Source: Anaerolineae bacterium (GTDB lineage: Bacteria; Chloroflexota; Anaerolineae; B4-G1; DUEL01). From it: a stretch of 15,205 nt of DNA. Below are positions 1 through 8,200 of the stretch, piece after piece. The notes under the pieces are model-generated. The model had not been told where the DNA came from. It saw only the letters and a program-made list of their open reading frames with translations, and did no database searches. Within the stretch, counting starts at the first letter, position 1. Each line of letters begins with the position of its first letter. Location of the stretch: contig JAOZPF010000029.1 in assembly GCA_029932895.1 (NCBI GenBank), positions 1 through 15,205 on the forward strand, read 5' to 3'. A program made the translations under genes and the position numbers.

Positions 1-1342
1 TGCCGTCAGTGCCGCTAGACGCCGTGTTACTGGCGATGGTGGTATAGGTGATGGCAACCGTGCCGTCGTTAGCGTAGAGGCCGCCGCCGTTGCGGTTACT
101 CCTATTGTGGCTGACCGTCGAGTTGACCAGAGAAACCGTTACCGCTCCACTGACGTACACCCCGCCGCCGTACCACACGCCGGCGGTGTTGCTGAGAACT
201 TGGATCCCGCTCAGCACAGCACTACCATTACTGATATACACCCCGCCGCCGGACACCGCAGCGATATTGCCGCGGACCTGCCCGCTCAGTGCCGCGTCGC
301 TACTGTAGAGGTACAACCCGCCGCCGGAGCCGCGGGCGGTGGTGCTGAGCACCTGACTCCCGCCCAGCGTCACGTCACCCTGCCAGACGAACACTCCACC
401 ACCGCTCCCAGAGGCAGTGTTGCTAGAAATCCGCCCCCCGTTCAGGAACGCACTGGCGTCCGCGTCGTTGACGTACACCCCGCCGCCGTTAGTGGTAGCA
501 ATGTTGCAAGCGATCAGACTGTTACCGGTCTGGGTGAAAACACCGCCACTGGACGCGCCGGTTCCATCCACCCCCACGCCGCCGCCATACTGGGCCGTGT
601 TGCTGAGGATTTGCCCGCCGTTCAACGTCGCGTCGCCGGAGAGAACGTACAGGCCGCCGCCCCGGCCGGCGCTGTTGCTGATGACCTGGGTCCCGTTCAG
701 CGTCACGTCACATTCCTTGATAAACATCCCGCCGCCGTATGAATTGGCGGTGTTGCTGAGAATTTGTCCCCCGTTCAGAATCACGCTGCCCGCGTAGGCG
801 CTCACCCCGCCGCCGAGACCGTTAGAGCCGCTGGCGGTGTTGCTGACGACCTCGACGTTGACAAGCGTCAGGTCGGTACCCCAACTGTTGATGCCGCCGC
901 CGTTGCCGGTGACGTTGCCGTTGATGATCGTCACCCCGGAGATGACCACCGTGCCCGCAAGGCGGACGTCGAACACGCGGTCTATGGAGCCGGCGTCGAT
1001 GATTGTCTGGTCAGGGCCAGCCCCCTCGATGGTCAACGTGGCGGTGATGTCCAGGTCGCCGCTCAGGGCCGCGTCCTCGCCTGTGCCAACGATGCTCAAG
1101 GCATACGTGCCGCTCCCCAGTGTGATAGTGTCGGCTTGGCCGTTGGCGTTGGCCGCGATAATGGCCTCCCGTAGCGAGCAATCGCCTGGCGCACAACTGC
1201 CATCGTTCTCGTCATTCGTGACATCCACGGTGAAGTCGTCCGCGCGGACGACCGGCAACTGTGCGCCGCCCAGCAGCCACAGCAGGGCCAGGGTCAACCC
1301 CAGGCCAAAGAGCAAAGACGCCAGTGTTTTCCTAGCACTCAT
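1..1342 (-). CDS. Exported CSLREA-domain beta-helix repeat protein (C-terminus off the left edge)
   Basis: The frame is open from an ATG at 1342 to the window edge, giving 447 visible residues. AAGGAG lies 5 nt before the ATG (1348-1353 on the plus strand). Residues 1-34 form a signal peptide: basic start, long hydrophobic run, likely cut after VRA. Residues 39-70 carry the CSLREA signature (GDCSLREAI near 53-61), known from N-termini of bacterial surface repeat proteins. From about residue 85 there are roughly twelve short repeats of the type SNTA-x(3-6)-GGG(V/L)(Y/F)-V, alternating with NGGQILSN-like strands. This is the pattern of a right-handed parallel beta-helix of the polymorphic outer-membrane/pectate-lyase-like kind. 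The gene is probably the last visible one of a minus-strand operon, 75 nt behind the propeller lipoprotein gene. An adhesin, surface structural protein or glycan-binding protein are all possible. No catalytic site is visible. Confidence 0.88.
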   Translation of the reverse strand, partial: MSARKTLASLLFGLGLTLALLWLLGGAQLPVVRADDFTVDVTNDENDGSCAPGDCSLREAIIAANANGQADTITLGSGTYALSIVGTGEDAALSGDLDITATLTIEGAGPDQTIIDAGSIDRVFDVRLAGTVVISGVTIINGNVTGNGGGINSWGTDLTLVNVEVVSNTASGSNGLGGGVSAYAGSVILNGGQILSNTANSYGGGMFIKECDVTLNGTQVISNSAGRGGGLYVLSGDATLNGGQILSNTAQYGGGVGVDGTGASSGGVFTQTGNSLIACNIATTNGGGVYVNDADASAFLNGGRISSNTASGSGGGVFVWQGDVTLGGSQVLSTTARGSGGGLYLYSSDAALSGQVRGNIAAVSGGGVYISNGSAVLSGIQVLSNTAGVWYGGGVYVSGAVTVSLVNSTVSHNRSNRNGGGLYANDGTVAITYTTIASNTASSGTDG

Positions 1343-1417
1343 TTTTTCTCCTTTTCCCAATATGCAAAAGAGGGGCGCGGTGCAGGGATGACTGACCCCC
1401 ACCCGGCTTACTCCAGG

Positions 1418-3367
1418 TCACTCCGTCGGCACGTAGCCGGTGATTCCGGCCGCGGTGCCGATCCACATCACGCCGCCAGGGCCCGCGGCGATCTCTTTGA
1501 CGTCGTTGTCCGCCAGACCGTCGGCTATGCTGCAAGTGGTCCACGCCTGGCCGTCGAAGCGGGAGACGCCGTTATCGGATCCAACCCACACCGTGCCATC
1601 GGAAGCCACGGCGATGGACGTGGTTCTGTTGCTGGCCAGGCCATCCGTGCTCCTGTAGACCGTCCAGGTCTGGCCATCAAAGCGGGAGACTCCGCCAGTG
1701 GAGCCGACCCATACCACGTTGTCCGCTCCCACGGCGATGCACGAGGCTCCCTGACTGACCAGGCCGTCGTCCATGGTATAGGTGGCCCACGACTGCCCGT
1801 CGAAACGGGAGACGCCGTCGTCGGTGGCGAACCAGACGGAGCCACCGGGGGCGACGGCGATGCCGTTGACGCTGTTCTGGACCAGGCCGTCTTCCTCGCT
1901 GTAAACCGTCCAGGTCTGGCCGTCAAAGCGGGAGACGCCGGCAGCCGAGGCCATCCAGGTGCCGCACCACACCGAGCCGTCAGCGGCGATGGCGATGGAG
2001 TCAACCCGACTATCGGCCAGGCCGTCCTCCTCCCGATAGACCGTCCAGGTCTGGCCGTCAAAGTGAGAGAGGCCATCCCGGCCGCCGAACCACAGCGAAC
2101 CATCGGGAGCTGGGGCAATGACAAAGACGCCGGTCTGGGCCAGGCCGTCCTCGTCGGTGTAGGTGGTCCATCCTTCGCCACCGAAAGAGGATGCACCGCG
2201 GTCGGTACCGACCCACGGCGTGCCCTCGGAGGAGACGGCGGCGGCCCAAATCTGGTTTCCGACCACCGTGTCATCGGTCTGGTAAGTGGTCCACGCCTGC
2301 CCGTCAAAGCGGGAGAGGCCGGCGGTGCGCGTGCCCACCCATACCGCGTCGCCCGCCGGGCTGGCGAGGATGACCTGGATCTCGTCGCTGACCAGGCCGT
2401 CTGCCTCGGTGTAGGTGGTCCATTGCTGCCCGTCGAAGCGGGAGAGGCCCCGGAAGGCGGTGCCGGCCCACACCGGCCCGTCCGGGGCCACGGCGACGGC
2501 TTCTATCTGGTCGCTCACCAGGCCCTCCTCCCGGGTAAAAGTGGTCCACGCCTGACCATTGAAGCGGGAGAGACCCTTGTTGGTGGCGCACCACAGCGCG
2601 CCATCCGGGGCTAGGGCCAAGCTACGGACGTTATGATCGACCAGGCCATTGTCCTCGGTGTAGGTAGCCCATTGCTGCCCGTCGAAGCGGGAGAGGCCCT
2701 CGGTGGTGGCGAACCACACCACGTCCTGGTCATCGACGACGATGGCGTTGACGAAATTGCCTGCCAGGCCGTCATCTGTCTTGTAAATGGCCCACTGCTG
2801 GCCGTCGAAGCGGGAGACACCCATGCCGTTGTGGCCGACCCACAACGTGCCGTCCGGTGCTACGGCGAGAGATTGGACGGAATCGCTGGACATGCCGTCA
2901 TCCATAGTATAGGTGGCCCATTCCTGCCCATCAAAGTGGGCAAGGCCGCCGCGCTCGGTGCCGAACCATACAGAGCCATCCGGGGCCACGGCAACGGCCA
3001 TAACGACGTTCCGCCCCAGGCCGTCGTGGGCTGTGTATTTGACATAGGTGCCGTCAGCCTTCCACTGGACGCCGCCGCCGCTCGTCGCGACCCACAGGTT
3101 GCCCTCGTCGTCCAGGGCGATGTCGCGCACCTCGTTGCCGTTGGTGTACGTCTGCCAGAGCCACGCCTGTTCTTGCTCAGCAGCCTCCGTTCCCGCAGGT
3201 GTGGTTGCAGGTGTAGGTGCGGGGCGTGTCGGCGCTTCGGTCGGGAGAGGCGCGGTGGGCTGGGACGCCGTGGTTGGCGCGGGCGTGCCCTGGTCGGACG
3301 GCTTGCAGGAAGCGCAGACCAGGAGTAGTAGAGCTAGAACAAGGAAGAGTGTAGATTTGCGGTTCAT
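1418..3367 (-). CDS. Probable lipoprotein with fourteen two-component-regulator-type propeller blades
   Basis: The start at ATG 3367 gives 649 aa and has AAGGAG 6 nt upstream. The longer in-frame start at 3439 would put 24 unlike residues before the signal peptide and has no comparable site. Residues 1-21 look like a lipoprotein signal ending in CAS-C21; the -3 Cys is atypical, so lipidation is tentative. Residues 22-67 are a Pro/Thr-rich linker. From about 69 to 641 I count fourteen blades of about 41 aa with the pattern (V/L)SRFDGQxW-TxY-xxxDGL-xxxVxxIAVAPDGxVWxGTxxG. This is the 'two-component regulator propeller' (Reg_prop) blade seen in sensor halves of hybrid two-component proteins. Fourteen blades fit two seven-bladed rings. 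Unlike those sensors there is no Y_Y_Y domain, membrane helix or kinase after the blades, so it would act as a free surface-anchored binding protein, perhaps for glycans. Its neighbours on both sides are exported repeat proteins. Confidence 0.9.
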   Translation of the reverse strand: MNRKSTLFLVLALLLLVCASCKPSDQGTPAPTTASQPTAPLPTEAPTRPAPTPATTPAGTEAAEQEQAWLWQTYTNGNEVRDIALDDEGNLWVATSGGGVQWKADGTYVKYTAHDGLGRNVVMAVAVAPDGSVWFGTERGGLAHFDGQEWATYTMDDGMSSDSVQSLAVAPDGTLWVGHNGMGVSRFDGQQWAIYKTDDGLAGNFVNAIVVDDQDVVWFATTEGLSRFDGQQWATYTEDNGLVDHNVRSLALAPDGALWCATNKGLSRFNGQAWTTFTREEGLVSDQIEAVAVAPDGPVWAGTAFRGLSRFDGQQWTTYTEADGLVSDEIQVILASPAGDAVWVGTRTAGLSRFDGQAWTTYQTDDTVVGNQIWAAAVSSEGTPWVGTDRGASSFGGEGWTTYTDEDGLAQTGVFVIAPAPDGSLWFGGRDGLSHFDGQTWTVYREEDGLADSRVDSIAIAADGSVWCGTWMASAAGVSRFDGQTWTVYSEEDGLVQNSVNGIAVAPGGSVWFATDDGVSRFDGQSWATYTMDDGLVSQGASCIAVGADNVVWVGSTGGVSRFDGQTWTVYRSTDGLASNRTTSIAVASDGTVWVGSDNGVSRFDGQAWTTCSIADGLADNDVKEIAAGPGGVMWIGTAAGITGYVPTE

Positions 3368-3373
3368 TTGAAT

Positions 3374-3379
3374 CTCCTT
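3374..3379 (-). promoter_or_regulatory. Ribosome binding site that fixes the start of the fourteen-blade lipoprotein
   Basis: AAGGAG on the minus strand ends 6 nt before the ATG at 3367. It selects the start that begins directly with a lipoprotein-type signal peptide and rejects the longer reading from 3439. Confidence 0.85.
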
Positions 3380-3414
3380 ATAAGAATGACAGCAACTAGA
3401 AGCGACCCGGTGAT

Positions 3415-4773
3415 TCACACAACATTTCTCCCGTGCCACCGCAGACAGGGCGGCGGCGTGTAGTTCGGGGCGGCGGGCGAGGCGAGCGATGTCTCGCCAT
3501 GCCCGCCGCTGGAGTGCACTTTGTAGGCGGTCAAGGGCTGGACCGCAGGAGCATTGGCAGGTAAATGCGCCGCTGTGTCGTCGCTGCCATAGTAGGTGAT
3601 GTGCGGATACCCGTCCCCATCGAGCGCCAGAGAGATCGATCCGCTTCCCGCGCCGTTATCACCGTCCACAGTCTCGATGTCCCAGCTCACCCCGTTGAAC
3701 GTAGCATAGCGCAGGCCGTCGTTGGTCACGTAGGCGACGTGAGGCCGATCCTCATCATCCAGAGCGAGCGATGTGGGTATGGCGAATTCACTGTCGGCGG
3801 TTTCTATCAAGCTATCATGCCACCCACTGACGTCACGGTAAATGTAGCGCACTCCCACGTGTCTGCTAGAGTAGCTGATGTGTTCATAGCCGTTCGAGTC
3901 TATCGCGATCGAACTTGACTCTCCCTCGTCGCCGGGCTGATTGATGTCCGATATATTCCAGGTGGTAACCCAGTCGCCATCATGTGTGCCCTGGAAAGCA
4001 GCGTACCGTAGCGTGCGGCTGATACAGTTGCGGTAGCTGATACGCGGGTTGGAGCCATACAGAGCCAGCGAGGTGGCATCTCCTATGACAACGCCGCTGC
4101 TATCCACTGTTTCGCTGATCCAGGAAGAACCATTCCAATGCGCGTACCTGAGCGCAGAGTGGGTGGTGTCGACATAGCTGACATAGACATCCCCGTTATG
4201 GACCGCCAGGGAGGTGAACTCACCTACAGCGGCGCTGTTATCCACCGTCTCTCTAACCCAGGAAGAGCCATCCCAATGAGCAACCTTGAGCGCCGAGTTG
4301 GTCAGGTCGTAGTAACTGATGTGGGGATAGTTGGAACTGTCCAGGCCCAGCGAGGGGAACTGGCCCACGCTGGCGCTGTTATCAACTGTGGAGGTGACCC
4401 AGCCGCTGCCGTTCCATTGGGCATATTTGAGGGCTGTATTAGGATGGTCATAGTAGCCGACGTGGAGGTGACCCAGTGAATCGATGCCGAGGGACGAGTA
4501 ATGTCCGATGTCTGAACCACTTTGCACAGTCTCGACACTCCATACCGTATCAGTCGTGGCTACCTGGGCGACGGACGTGGTTGGCGGAGTCGCCTCTGTG
4601 GGAAGTGGGATGGTTGGCGAGGCGAGAGATGTATCTTGTTCGAGTGCTTCCGTCATGTGCATCGTACTGTCGGCGTAGGTGGACCCAAGTCCAAGCGTGC
4701 CCAGCGCTGTGCCGACGATGGTCAATGTCAGGGCAAAGTGAATGATCTTGGTCAGTACTCTTCGGCTGATCAT
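3415..4773 (-). CDS. Exported seven-bladed-type beta-propeller repeat protein
   Basis: The start at ATG 4773 gives 452 aa, with AAGGAGG 5 nt upstream. The upstream in-frame start at 4824 lacks a site and lies before the signal peptide. Residues 1-34 are a signal peptide (RR near the N-terminus, hydrophobic 10-30, likely cut after STYA). Residues 45-75 form a Ser/Pro/Thr linker. From about residue 88 there are six repeats of about 42-50 aa with the pattern SLALDxxGxPHISYYDxxNxALRYAHWNGSSWxxETVD, and a seventh that stops after its first two strands (SLALDGDGYPHITYYG). The strand missing from the last repeat is present before the first one (VWSVETVQSG, about 77-86), which is how a propeller ring is closed. 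The last 50 or so residues are unlike the repeats. It is probably first in the operon with the two downstream minus-strand genes. Ligand unknown. Confidence 0.88.
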   Translation of the reverse strand: MISRRVLTKIIHFALTLTIVGTALGTLGLGSTYADSTMHMTEALEQDTSLASPTIPLPTEATPPTTSVAQVATTDTVWSVETVQSGSDIGHYSSLGIDSLGHLHVGYYDHPNTALKYAQWNGSGWVTSTVDNSASVGQFPSLGLDSSNYPHISYYDLTNSALKVAHWDGSSWVRETVDNSAAVGEFTSLAVHNGDVYVSYVDTTHSALRYAHWNGSSWISETVDSSGVVIGDATSLALYGSNPRISYRNCISRTLRYAAFQGTHDGDWVTTWNISDINQPGDEGESSSIAIDSNGYEHISYSSRHVGVRYIYRDVSGWHDSLIETADSEFAIPTSLALDDEDRPHVAYVTNDGLRYATFNGVSWDIETVDGDNGAGSGSISLALDGDGYPHITYYGSDDTAAHLPANAPAVQPLTAYKVHSSGGHGETSLASPAAPNYTPPPCLRWHGRNVV

Positions 4774-4840
4774 GATGCCCTCCTTAACTGAAAAGACCGT
4801 TTCCCTGACCCTACGCAAGCACAATAGTGAATGCGTTTCG

Positions 4841-4886
4841 CTAGCCGGAGTTTGAGGGTTCTACCCTTCAGATTCCCCGGCGCTAG
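4841..4886. repeat. Nested inverted repeat between the 67-aa gene and the propeller operon
   Basis: An outer arm, CTAGCCGG at 4841-4848, pairs with CCGGCGCTAG at 4877-4886 if two bases are bulged. Inside it, TGAGGGT (4853-4859) pairs with ACCCTTCA (4863-4870) with one bulge. The right arm overlaps the stop codon of the minus-strand 67-aa gene. No T-run follows on the minus strand, so it is not a classic intrinsic terminator. It may be an mRNA 3' end structure or an attenuator ahead of the operon, or have no function. Confidence 0.4.
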
Positions 4887-5086
4887 TTGGATTGGTCACG
4901 AGGTAGATCGTCGCCGGTTTGAGTCTTTAAAAACGTCACCAGGTCGTGGAGGTTGGCGAATCCATGCCGCTCCCCGGTACCTGGTATCTCCAGGGAAGCG
5001 CGCCAGAGCAGCTTTTCCCCGTCGCTGGTCTGCCACAGGCGCAGTAGATAAGATAGATACCGTTGCGATGCAGGTTGCTTGGGCAT
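4883..5086 (-). CDS. Small conserved-looking protein, 67 aa, function unknown
   Basis: The reading frame runs from ATG 5086 to TAG 4883. The protein is compact and well composed, not repeat-derived: it opens with MPKQP, has a YLSYLLRLWQT strand near 10-20, a WRASLEIPGTGERHGFANL core near 28-46 and a LHDLVTFLKTQ helix near 46-56. To my memory, short proteins with the pattern SYLLRLW...WRASLE...GERxGFxxLxxLxxFL occur repeatedly in Chloroflexota, but I cannot check this. There is no Shine-Dalgarno sequence. A near-consensus promoter ends only 4 nt before the ATG, so translation is probably leaderless. It diverges from the BTAD regulator gene across 140 bp, which suggests shared control. It has no signal peptide or membrane segment, so it is cytoplasmic. 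I assign no function. Confidence 0.72.
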   Translation of the reverse strand: MPKQPASQRYLSYLLRLWQTSDGEKLLWRASLEIPGTGERHGFANLHDLVTFLKTQTGDDLPRDQSN

Positions 5087-5090
5087 TAGA

Positions 5091-5119
5091 TTGATAGTAT
5101 TCTATCTTTCTACTGTCAA
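5091..5119 (-). promoter_or_regulatory. Promoter of the 67-aa gene, apparently giving a leaderless mRNA
   Basis: On the minus strand the -35 is TTGACA (5114-5119) and the -10 is TATCAA (5091-5096), with a 17-bp spacer. Only 4 nt separate the -10 from the ATG at 5086, so transcription should begin at or within a couple of bases of the start codon. Confidence 0.65.
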
Positions 5120-5131
5120 AGAAACGTCAAA
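5115..5131 (+). promoter_or_regulatory. GTCAAA direct repeat with 11-bp period, candidate operator
   Basis: GTCAAA occurs at 5115-5120 and again at 5126-5131, exactly 11 bp apart, so both copies lie on the same face of the helix. One copy overlaps the -35 box of the small divergent gene. SARP/BTAD-family activators are known to bind short direct repeats with about 11-bp periodicity at or near the -35. The adjacent gene encodes such a regulator. Two six-base copies could still be chance. Confidence 0.4.
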
Positions 5132-5159
5132 AACAGGGTCGTGGGGGTGAAGATTGGCT

Positions 5160-5187
5160 TTGCTCGCAGCATTAACGGTAGTATAAT
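5160..5187 (+). promoter_or_regulatory. Promoter candidate for the BTAD regulator gene
   Basis: A perfect -10 TATAAT at 5182-5187 is preceded, after 16 bp, by a poor -35 (TTGCTC, 5160-5165). Transcription would begin near 5194 and leave a leader of about 30 nt. A good -10 with a weak -35 is common at promoters that need an activator, which would suit autoregulation. Confidence 0.5.
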
Positions 5188-5226
5188 CCTGGTTGTCTAC
5201 TCGCTGACGACTGTTGAGCGCTGGTG

Positions 5227-8200
5227 ATGCCACGATTAACCATCTCTCTGTTGGGGTCTTTCAATGTCACCCTAGACGGCAAGCCGGTAACCAACTTTGC
5301 TACCGACAAGGCACGAGCACTGCTGGTTTATCTGGCCGTCGAAGCGGGCCACCCCCATCGCCGGGACGCACTAGCCGGGTTGCTGTGGCCCGATCAACCT
5401 CAGCGCAAGGCCCGCCAAAATCTGCGCCAGGCGCTCTCCTATCTGCGCCGGGCCATCTGTGACCAGGATGACGTACCCTTTCTGCTGGTCAGCCGCGAGA
5501 CGATCCAGTTCAACCCCAATGGCGACTATTGGCTGGACGCGGCTGCGTTTGCGGCCCTGGCCGCAGAGTGCCAGAGACACCATCACCGGCGGCTGGAAAG
5601 TTGCCTGCCCTGTACACGACGGATGGAGCAAATGGTCGAGCTGTACCGGGGAGATTTTCTGGCCCACTTTTACTTGAGCGACAGCGGCGGTTTCGAGGAA
5701 TGGGCGGTGCTCAAGCGGGAGTGGCTGCGGCGCGAGGGGGTGCAGGTGCTCTTCCACCTGACCAACAGATACGAGCGGCGCGGCGACTATGGGCGGGCGC
5801 GGCGGTACGCCCAGCGTCAGGTGGAGTTGGAACCGTGGCGCGAGGAGGGACATCGGCAGTTGATGCGGTTGTTGGCGCTCGACGGACAGCGCAGCGCCGC
5901 TCTGGCTCAGTACGAGACATGCCGCCGGGCTCTAGCCGACGAACTGAACATTGAGCCAACGGGCGAGACCGTGGCGCTGTATCAGGCCATACTGGCAGGA
6001 GAGACCACCCCCTCGCTCCTCCGTCCCTCTGGTTCCCTGCACAATCTCCCTTCTCCCTCCACCTCCTTCATCGGTCGAGAGGAAGAGCTGGCGGATTTAG
6101 CCGAACTGCTGGCGGACCCCGATTGCCGCATGGTGACCATTGTGGGCTCAGGCGGCATCGGCAAGACCAGGCTGGCGCTTGAGGCAGCGGCACAGCAGAT
6201 CGGATCGTTTACCCATGGCGTCTACTTTATATCCCTGGCCGCCGTCAACGCGGCCGAGTCCATCGCCCCTGCCATAGTCGAGAGCCTCGGGGTTCCCATC
6301 CCTGGCAATCAACCCCCGCGAGAACTGCTCCTGAACTATCTGCGCGAGAAAGAGGTCCTGCTGGTGCTGGACAACCTGGAGCACTTGCTCCTCCCCTCCG
6401 TTCCTCCCGCCGGCCAGGAAGCGGAGGGAGGGGCGGCGTTGCTGACCGAGATGCTTCGCTGCGCGCCCCATCTGGTGCTTTTGAGCACGTCGCGGGAACG
6501 GCTGAACCTGCGGGAAGAGTGGGTGTATGGAATCGGGGGGCTAGAGTACACGCGAGACGAGGCGGTGAAGGAGGGCGATGTCTGCAGCGCCGTTGCCTTG
6601 TTCCAGCAACGGGCCCACCAGGCAGATCGACACTTTGTGCCTGACGCAGCCCAAGCTTCCCACATAGCGCGCATCTGCCAGTTGGTGGAAGGAATGCCGC
6701 TGGGCATCGAGTTGGCTGCCACATGGGTCACTGTGCATTCTTGCGCGCAGATCGCCCGGGAGATCGAACGCAGCCTCGACATTCTGACATCCCGCATGCG
6801 CAACGTGCCCGAACGGCAACGGAGTATCCGGGCCACGTTCGAGCATTCCTGGCAACTGCTTTCCCCGGCGGAGAGGGACATTATGGCCCGGCTCTCCGTC
6901 TTTCGCGGCGGCTTTCCGCAAGAGGCCGCCGCTCAGGTGGCAGGGGCCTCTCCGACATCCCTCTCGGCATTGTTGGACAAATCACTGATCCACCGTCTCC
7001 CCTCCGGCCGGTACGATTTGCATCCCCTGCTCAGGCAGTATGCAGCAGAAAAGCTTGGAGCCAGTCCCCACGCGCGCCGGCAGGCGGAGATGGAGCACGC
7101 CCGTTACTTTGCTGCCTTTCTAGCGCGGCAGGAGGAATGTCTACAGAGCGCCGCACAAAAAGAGGCGCTGGCGAGGATCGCCCCCGAGATCGAGAACGCG
7201 TGCCAGGCCTGGCAGACCGCAGTGACATTCGGGGATGCAGTGGAGGTAGAACGATGCCTGGAAAGCCTATACCGCTTTTATGATATTCAGTGTCGGTTTC
7301 AGGAAGGAATTGACCTCTTTGCCCAGGCAATAGACCGCTGGAGCGGAGATAGAGAGCAGGCGCGCCTTCTGGGCAAAATCATCGGTCGGCAGGGAGTGCT
7401 TTACCGTCGTCTGGGCCGCTACCATCAAGCTCTGGTCGCCACAGAGCAATGCCTAAAGATCTTTGAGCGGCTGGGGGCACGGGCCGAACAGGCCTTTTGT
7501 ATGATCAACATGGCGGATACGCTTCGCCACCAGGGAAAATATCAGGAGGCAGAAAATTTGGCCCGCCAGAGCCTCATTCTGTCCAGGCAGAGTGAGGATC
7601 AATGGGGCACCGCCCGCTCACTCTATCTACTGGGATTGATCTGCTATCGCACGGGGGATGTGGACCGGGCGGAGGAATTGCTCAACGAGAGTCTGACAAC
7701 CAGCCACGAGAGCGGGAATCCGCGCCTCGTGATGCCAGCCCTCAGCACACTGGCCGACATAGCCTGCCACCAGGGGGAGTATGACCGGGCAATCTCAATG
7801 TTCGACGAATGCCTGACGTTGAGCCGCGAGCTGGGCGACCAATTCAACGTGGCTATTCACCTCAACAACCTGGGCACAGTGCTGCACGTGCTCGAAAAAT
7901 ACAAAGAGGCCAGCCTGTTTTTCCAAGAGAGCCTGGAAATCTGCCACGAGATCGGGGATCGAGTGGGGGAAGCCATCGCGTTGAGCAACCTGGGCAAGGT
8001 GATTCACGAACTCGGTATGTATGACGAAGCGATAGCGTACTATCGGGAGGGACTGGCTATTGGGCGCAGCACCAACGACCAATGGGCAGTTGTGTCCTGT
8101 CTCAACAACCTGGGGGAGACGACCTGTGCCCTGGGGGAGTACGAGGTCGCCAGCGCTTACTTGGCCGAGGCGATACGGATTGCCACAGAGACGCAGGCCA

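Noticed and set aside
107..742. 211-codon plus-strand open frame near the left edge
   Set aside because: It is antisense to the CSLREA beta-helix gene; its PAAV/HPAA repeats mirror the GGG(V/L)Y repeats of the real frame.
1525..2307. 260-codon minus-strand frame overlapping the blade gene in another frame
   Set aside because: Ser/Pro/Arg-rich composition with no protein-like pattern; it exists only because the DNA repeat has a length divisible by three.
1388..2614. 408-codon plus-strand open frame opposite the fourteen-blade gene
   Set aside because: It is a shadow of the 123-bp coding repeats on the minus strand. The minus frame has a signal peptide, an AAGGAG site and regular blades; the plus frame has neither a ribosome site nor a sensible fold.
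1418..3367. Regular direct repeats that could suggest a CRISPR array
   Set aside because: The period of about 123 bp is a continuous coding repeat with gradual divergence; there are no constant repeats with unique spacers and no cas genes.
3368..3439. Upstream start of the fourteen-blade protein at 3439
   Set aside because: It would place 24 residues before a lipoprotein-type signal and overlap the end of the neighbouring gene; the 3367 start has AAGGAG at 6 nt.
4774..4882. Promoter for the three-gene surface operon
   Set aside because: I found a weak TATTGT but no acceptable -35 at 16-18 bp, so I do not call one. Read-through from the 67-aa gene or an alternative sigma factor remains possible.
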